In this document: positions 61,496 to 64,000 of the stretch, piece after piece | Layout: every line of letters starts with the position of its first letter | Numbering within the stretch: the first letter of the stretch is position 1 | Assembly (NCBI RefSeq): GCF_963676735.1 | Contig: NZ_OY781464.1 | Span: forward strand, 1,893,001 to 1,957,000 | Direction of reading: 5' to 3' | From: an uncultured Draconibacterium sp. | GTDB lineage: Bacteria; Bacteroidota; Bacteroidia; Bacteroidales; Prolixibacteraceae | Length of the DNA: 64,000 nt | Notes under the pieces: model-generated | Told to the model about the DNA's origin: nothing | Seen by the model: only the letters and a program-made list of their open reading frames with translations | The model's database searches: none | Translations under genes and position numbers: made by a program

Positions 61496-62362
61496 ATGCA
61501 AATTGCAATAGCAAGCGGCAAAGGCGGCACAGGAAAAACAACGGTTAGTGTAAACTTGCTTCATTTTTTGACAAAGAAATACGAAAAGGTTAAACTTATC
61601 GATTGTGACGTAGAAGAACCCAACAGTCTTTTGTTCTTTCCGGGAGCAATACTAAAAACAGACACACCGGTATTTACTGAAGTACCGGAAATAGATGGAG
61701 AGAAATGTACTTTCTGTAAAAAATGTGTAGAATGGTGCGAATTTAATGCAATAAGTATTGTGAAAAAACTGCATTTTACCGAAGTTAATTACGACCTGTG
61801 TCATTCGTGCGGAGCATGTTTTGAAGCCTGCGAGTTTAATGCCATTAAATCTGTACAGAGGCCACTCGGAAATCTCTCGGAATACACTACCCCGCAGGGC
61901 GAATCGGTTGCCGAGGGTCGCCTGGAAATAGGCTCGGCAATGCAAACGGCATTAATAAAACAGTTAAAAAAACAACAAATACAAGAAACAGGAATTACAC
62001 TTTTGGATGCTCCTCCCGGAACCAGTTGCCCTGTGGTGGAAACAGTTGCAACAGCAGACTATGTAATTTTAGTAACAGAACCAACACCTTTTGGCTTGCA
62101 CGATTTAAAACTTACAGTAGAGTTGCTTGACGATCTTAAAAAACCTTTTGGCGTTATAGTTAACAAAGCCGGACTAGGCAACAACAAGGTATTTAGCTAC
62201 CTGAAAAAGAACAATATTTCTTTACTCGGAGAGATTCCCTTTTCAAAAAATTATGCAAAAAGGTATTCAACAGGTAAGCTTTTTGAGTCGATTCCTATTG
62301 AGGTTGAAACGACTTATAATTCAATAATTGATCAATTAAAACCGGTTTTGCAGAGTGCATGA
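61496..62362 (+). CDS. MinD-superfamily ATPase with inserted ferredoxin domain
   Basis: A 288-residue P-loop ATPase. The deviant Walker A SGKGGTGKTT opens the protein; between about residues 60 and 115 it carries two 4Fe-4S motifs (CTFCKKCVEWC and CHSCGACFEAC, each followed by a distal Cys-type arrangement); the ATPase core then continues (LLDAPPGTSCPVVE). In Desulfovibrio, paired ATPases of this kind belong to the ORP complex. It is 23 bases upstream of a paralogue and a partner for it. Confidence 0.9.
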   Translation: MQIAIASGKGGTGKTTVSVNLLHFLTKKYEKVKLIDCDVEEPNSLLFFPGAILKTDTPVFTEVPEIDGEKCTFCKKCVEWCEFNAISIVKKLHFTEVNYDLCHSCGACFEACEFNAIKSVQRPLGNLSEYTTPQGESVAEGRLEIGSAMQTALIKQLKKQQIQETGITLLDAPPGTSCPVVETVATADYVILVTEPTPFGLHDLKLTVELLDDLKKPFGVIVNKAGLGNNKVFSYLKKNNISLLGEIPFSKNYAKRYSTGKLFESIPIEVETTYNSIIDQLKPVLQSA

Positions 62363-62385
62363 CATGGGAGCAACAATATAGTTAG

Positions 62386-63255
62386 ATGAAAGAAATTACA
62401 ATTTTAAGTGGTAAAGGAGGTGCCGGAAAAACAAGTATTACTGCTGCCCTGGCAACTTTATGCAAAAGTGCTGTTTTTTGCGACAATGATGTTGATGCCT
62501 CCGACCTGCATTTAATTTTTAAACCAGAAGTTAAGGAATCACACCAATTTGATAGCGGGTCGATAGCGACAATTTTGTCGGACCAATGCACAAATTGTGG
62601 ATTGTGCCTTGAGGCTTGCCGCTTTGAGGCAATATTTACAAACGAAAGTGGTATACCTGAAGTTAATCCCTTTCAGTGTGAAGGGTGCCGTTTATGCGAA
62701 CGACTTTGTCCGGCAAATGCAATTAAAACCAACAAAAACCTGAATAACAGCTGGTTTATTTCCACAACACGTTTTGGAACCATGGTACATGCCAAAATGG
62801 CACCTGGAGAAGAAAACTCGGGAAAACTGGTTACACAAATCAGAGAAAAATCGAAAGAACTGGCACTGGCACAAAATGCTCAATTTATTATCAACGACGG
62901 TCCTCCGGGGATTGGATGTACAGCTATATCTTCAATTACCGGTACCGATGCCGTTTTACTGATAATAGAACCAACAGTTTCGGGATTACACGATGCCAAA
63001 CGTTTGGTAAAACTCGTACGTTCGTTTAATGTCCCCCTGTTTGCCGCAATAAACAAATTTGATATCAACACCGATTTTACTTCGAAAGTGGAGGCCTATT
63101 TAAAAGAAAATGGAATTCCGCTCTCGGGCAAAATTCCATTTTCCGAATTGTTTGTTGAAGCTATGCTAAAAGAACAATCGGTGGTCGAATTTGCACCAGA
63201 TCATCCTGTTAATGAAGAATTAAGCAAACTTTGGAACTTTATTTCCTGCTCCTAA
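62386..63255 (+). CDS. MinD-superfamily ATPase with inserted ferredoxin domain (paralogue)
   Basis: A 289-residue paralogue of the preceding ATPase, with Walker A SGKGGAGKTS, 4Fe-4S motifs CTNCGLCLEAC and CEGCRLCERLCP, and NDGPPGIGC in the ATPase core. The two differ throughout, so they are old duplicates likely to form a heterodimer. The stop codon overlaps the 3' end of the convergent gene by four bases. Confidence 0.9.
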   Translation: MKEITILSGKGGAGKTSITAALATLCKSAVFCDNDVDASDLHLIFKPEVKESHQFDSGSIATILSDQCTNCGLCLEACRFEAIFTNESGIPEVNPFQCEGCRLCERLCPANAIKTNKNLNNSWFISTTRFGTMVHAKMAPGEENSGKLVTQIREKSKELALAQNAQFIINDGPPGIGCTAISSITGTDAVLLIIEPTVSGLHDAKRLVKLVRSFNVPLFAAINKFDINTDFTSKVEAYLKENGIPLSGKIPFSELFVEAMLKEQSVVEFAPDHPVNEELSKLWNFISCS

Positions 63256-63932
63256 TTCTCAAAACGGGTAAGTTTGCTTGTTCCCATCAGTTTCCCTTTT
63301 TTATTGTAGGATTCTGACGCAACCATCCCAACCCCTTCAGCATACCATTCAATTGATTTGGCTTGAATTTTCACCATCATTTTGGTAGAAATCAATTGCG
63401 ATATTTTAATACAATCGAATACTCCGGCAGGAGTTTCAATTTTTTCTTTTGCTTCAACTTTTCGGTCGCTAATATCAACAGTCATATTCAAGCCAATTCC
63501 TCCTGATGTTGAAATTGCCAGCGATGCATCTTTTAACACTGTGCCGGCAGCAGCCGACATGGAAGGCATTTCCATTTCCGACGCGTCAATCTGGCAATCA
63601 GTATTGCCAAACATTTGCATCGATTCGCCACTCATAAACCGTTTCATATCAAATTCAAAAACACCGTTTTTACACCAGGCTTCAAAAGTATTCGAAAACG
63701 TTTCATTATCTTTCTGGTCATACGACGTCATTTGCACCGTATACTTCAAACCTTCGGCGTTATTTTCTTTACTCTTCAACTCGTAAGCTATTCTTCCTGT
63801 TGGTTTTCCTTTCGCATTGTAGTTGGTAATTTCCCATTTTGTTCCCGTTTTATACGGAATAAAGCCTTTACAATCCTGGGCTTGTGAATAAAATACTGAT
63901 AATAAAATGATGCTAATAATTAAAAATCTCAT
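63252..63932 (-). CDS. Secreted TapB/DUF3108-like protein, unknown function
   Basis: A 226-residue protein with a signal peptide (about 1-18, ending SQAQ). FIPYKTGTKWEITNYNAKGKPTG followed by strand-rich sequence and a C-terminal IEWYAEGVGMVASESYNKKG resembles the beta-sheet periplasmic domains grouped as TapB/DUF3108. The motifs are given only in part here. It is convergent with the ATPase gene (4-base overlap). No role is proposed. Confidence 0.55.
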   Translation of the reverse strand: MRFLIISIILLSVFYSQAQDCKGFIPYKTGTKWEITNYNAKGKPTGRIAYELKSKENNAEGLKYTVQMTSYDQKDNETFSNTFEAWCKNGVFEFDMKRFMSGESMQMFGNTDCQIDASEMEMPSMSAAAGTVLKDASLAISTSGGIGLNMTVDISDRKVEAKEKIETPAGVFDCIKISQLISTKMMVKIQAKSIEWYAEGVGMVASESYNKKGKLMGTSKLTRFEN

Positions 63933-64000
63933 GGTAAAATATTTATTTGATTACTTGTTATGCTTAAGAATTCTATTGATTATCTAAAAATAAATAATTA

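Noticed and set aside
60431..63255. Nitrogen-fixation gene cluster
   Set aside because: NifX-fold proteins alone do not show nitrogen fixation; no nifHDK, nifE, nifN or full-length NifB is present, and the ATPases are MinD-ferredoxin type.

Overview
The window reads as a chromosomal segment of a Bacteroidota bacterium, most likely class Bacteroidia near the Marinilabiliales/Prolixibacteraceae. This placement is inferred from protein content (S9B dipeptidyl peptidase, DUF5916 protein, GldI-like FKBP lipoproteins, AsnA, TolC/RND systems), from the rarity of Shine-Dalgarno sequences, and from many copies of the Bacteroidota -7 promoter motif TAnnTTTG just upstream of genes. Base composition looks even. 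I see no insertion sequence, CRISPR array or prophage.

Layout: 1-3.2 kb is the minus-strand thrS-infC-rpmI-rplT translation operon (rplT cut by the window edge; infC starts at a rare AUU/AUA codon). 3.5-4.8 kb is a translationally coupled chorismate mutase and DRE-TIM aldolase pair. 5-8 kb has a dipeptidyl peptidase IV and a DUF502 membrane protein. 8.3-14.1 kb is a complete tripartite RND efflux operon. 14.1-20.1 kb (minus) holds a five-PAS hybrid histidine kinase, two alpha/beta-hydrolases and a TPR lipoprotein. 20.3-26.4 kb has a polytopic protein of unknown role, a DUF5916 protein and a GH3/PA14 glycosidase. 26.6-34.9 kb is housekeeping: YkgJ, DsrE-like, DUF2795, PduO adenosyltransferase, LolD-like ATPase, RecG, aldo/keto reductase, class IV aminotransferase, RRM protein, TcdA. 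34.9-40.4 kb has TatD, ElbB and a methionine operon (aspartate kinase, metY, acetyl-type metA).

The most striking find lies ahead of that operon. A good promoter (TTG-N19-TATATTTG) is followed by a 30-codon reading frame whose last 11 codons contain five methionines, then by a hairpin that begins in its stop codon. This looks like a methionine-sensing leader peptide controlling the whole operon. Next to it is a gene-free stretch with a 117-nt imperfect hairpin (6S-like RNA or MITE-like element) and tRNA-Arg(UCU).

41-52.9 kb is again housekeeping: asnA, an MFS transporter, a PhnP-like hydrolase, a tetrapyrrole-methylase-family enzyme, a membrane-Nudix fusion, two FKBP lipoproteins with nrnA, ndk, a mutarotase, a DUF721/DciA-like protein, recF, a TPR protein and ribH. 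53.2-59.6 kb is a second RND operon ending in a PII-like protein and a DUF2892 protein, behind a palindromic operator candidate. 59.6-63.3 kb carries an HdeD-like protein and a cluster (two NifX/ORP-like proteins, DUF5320, two MinD ATPases with inserted ferredoxin domains) resembling the orange-protein (ORP) complex of anaerobes. A convergent secreted protein closes the window.
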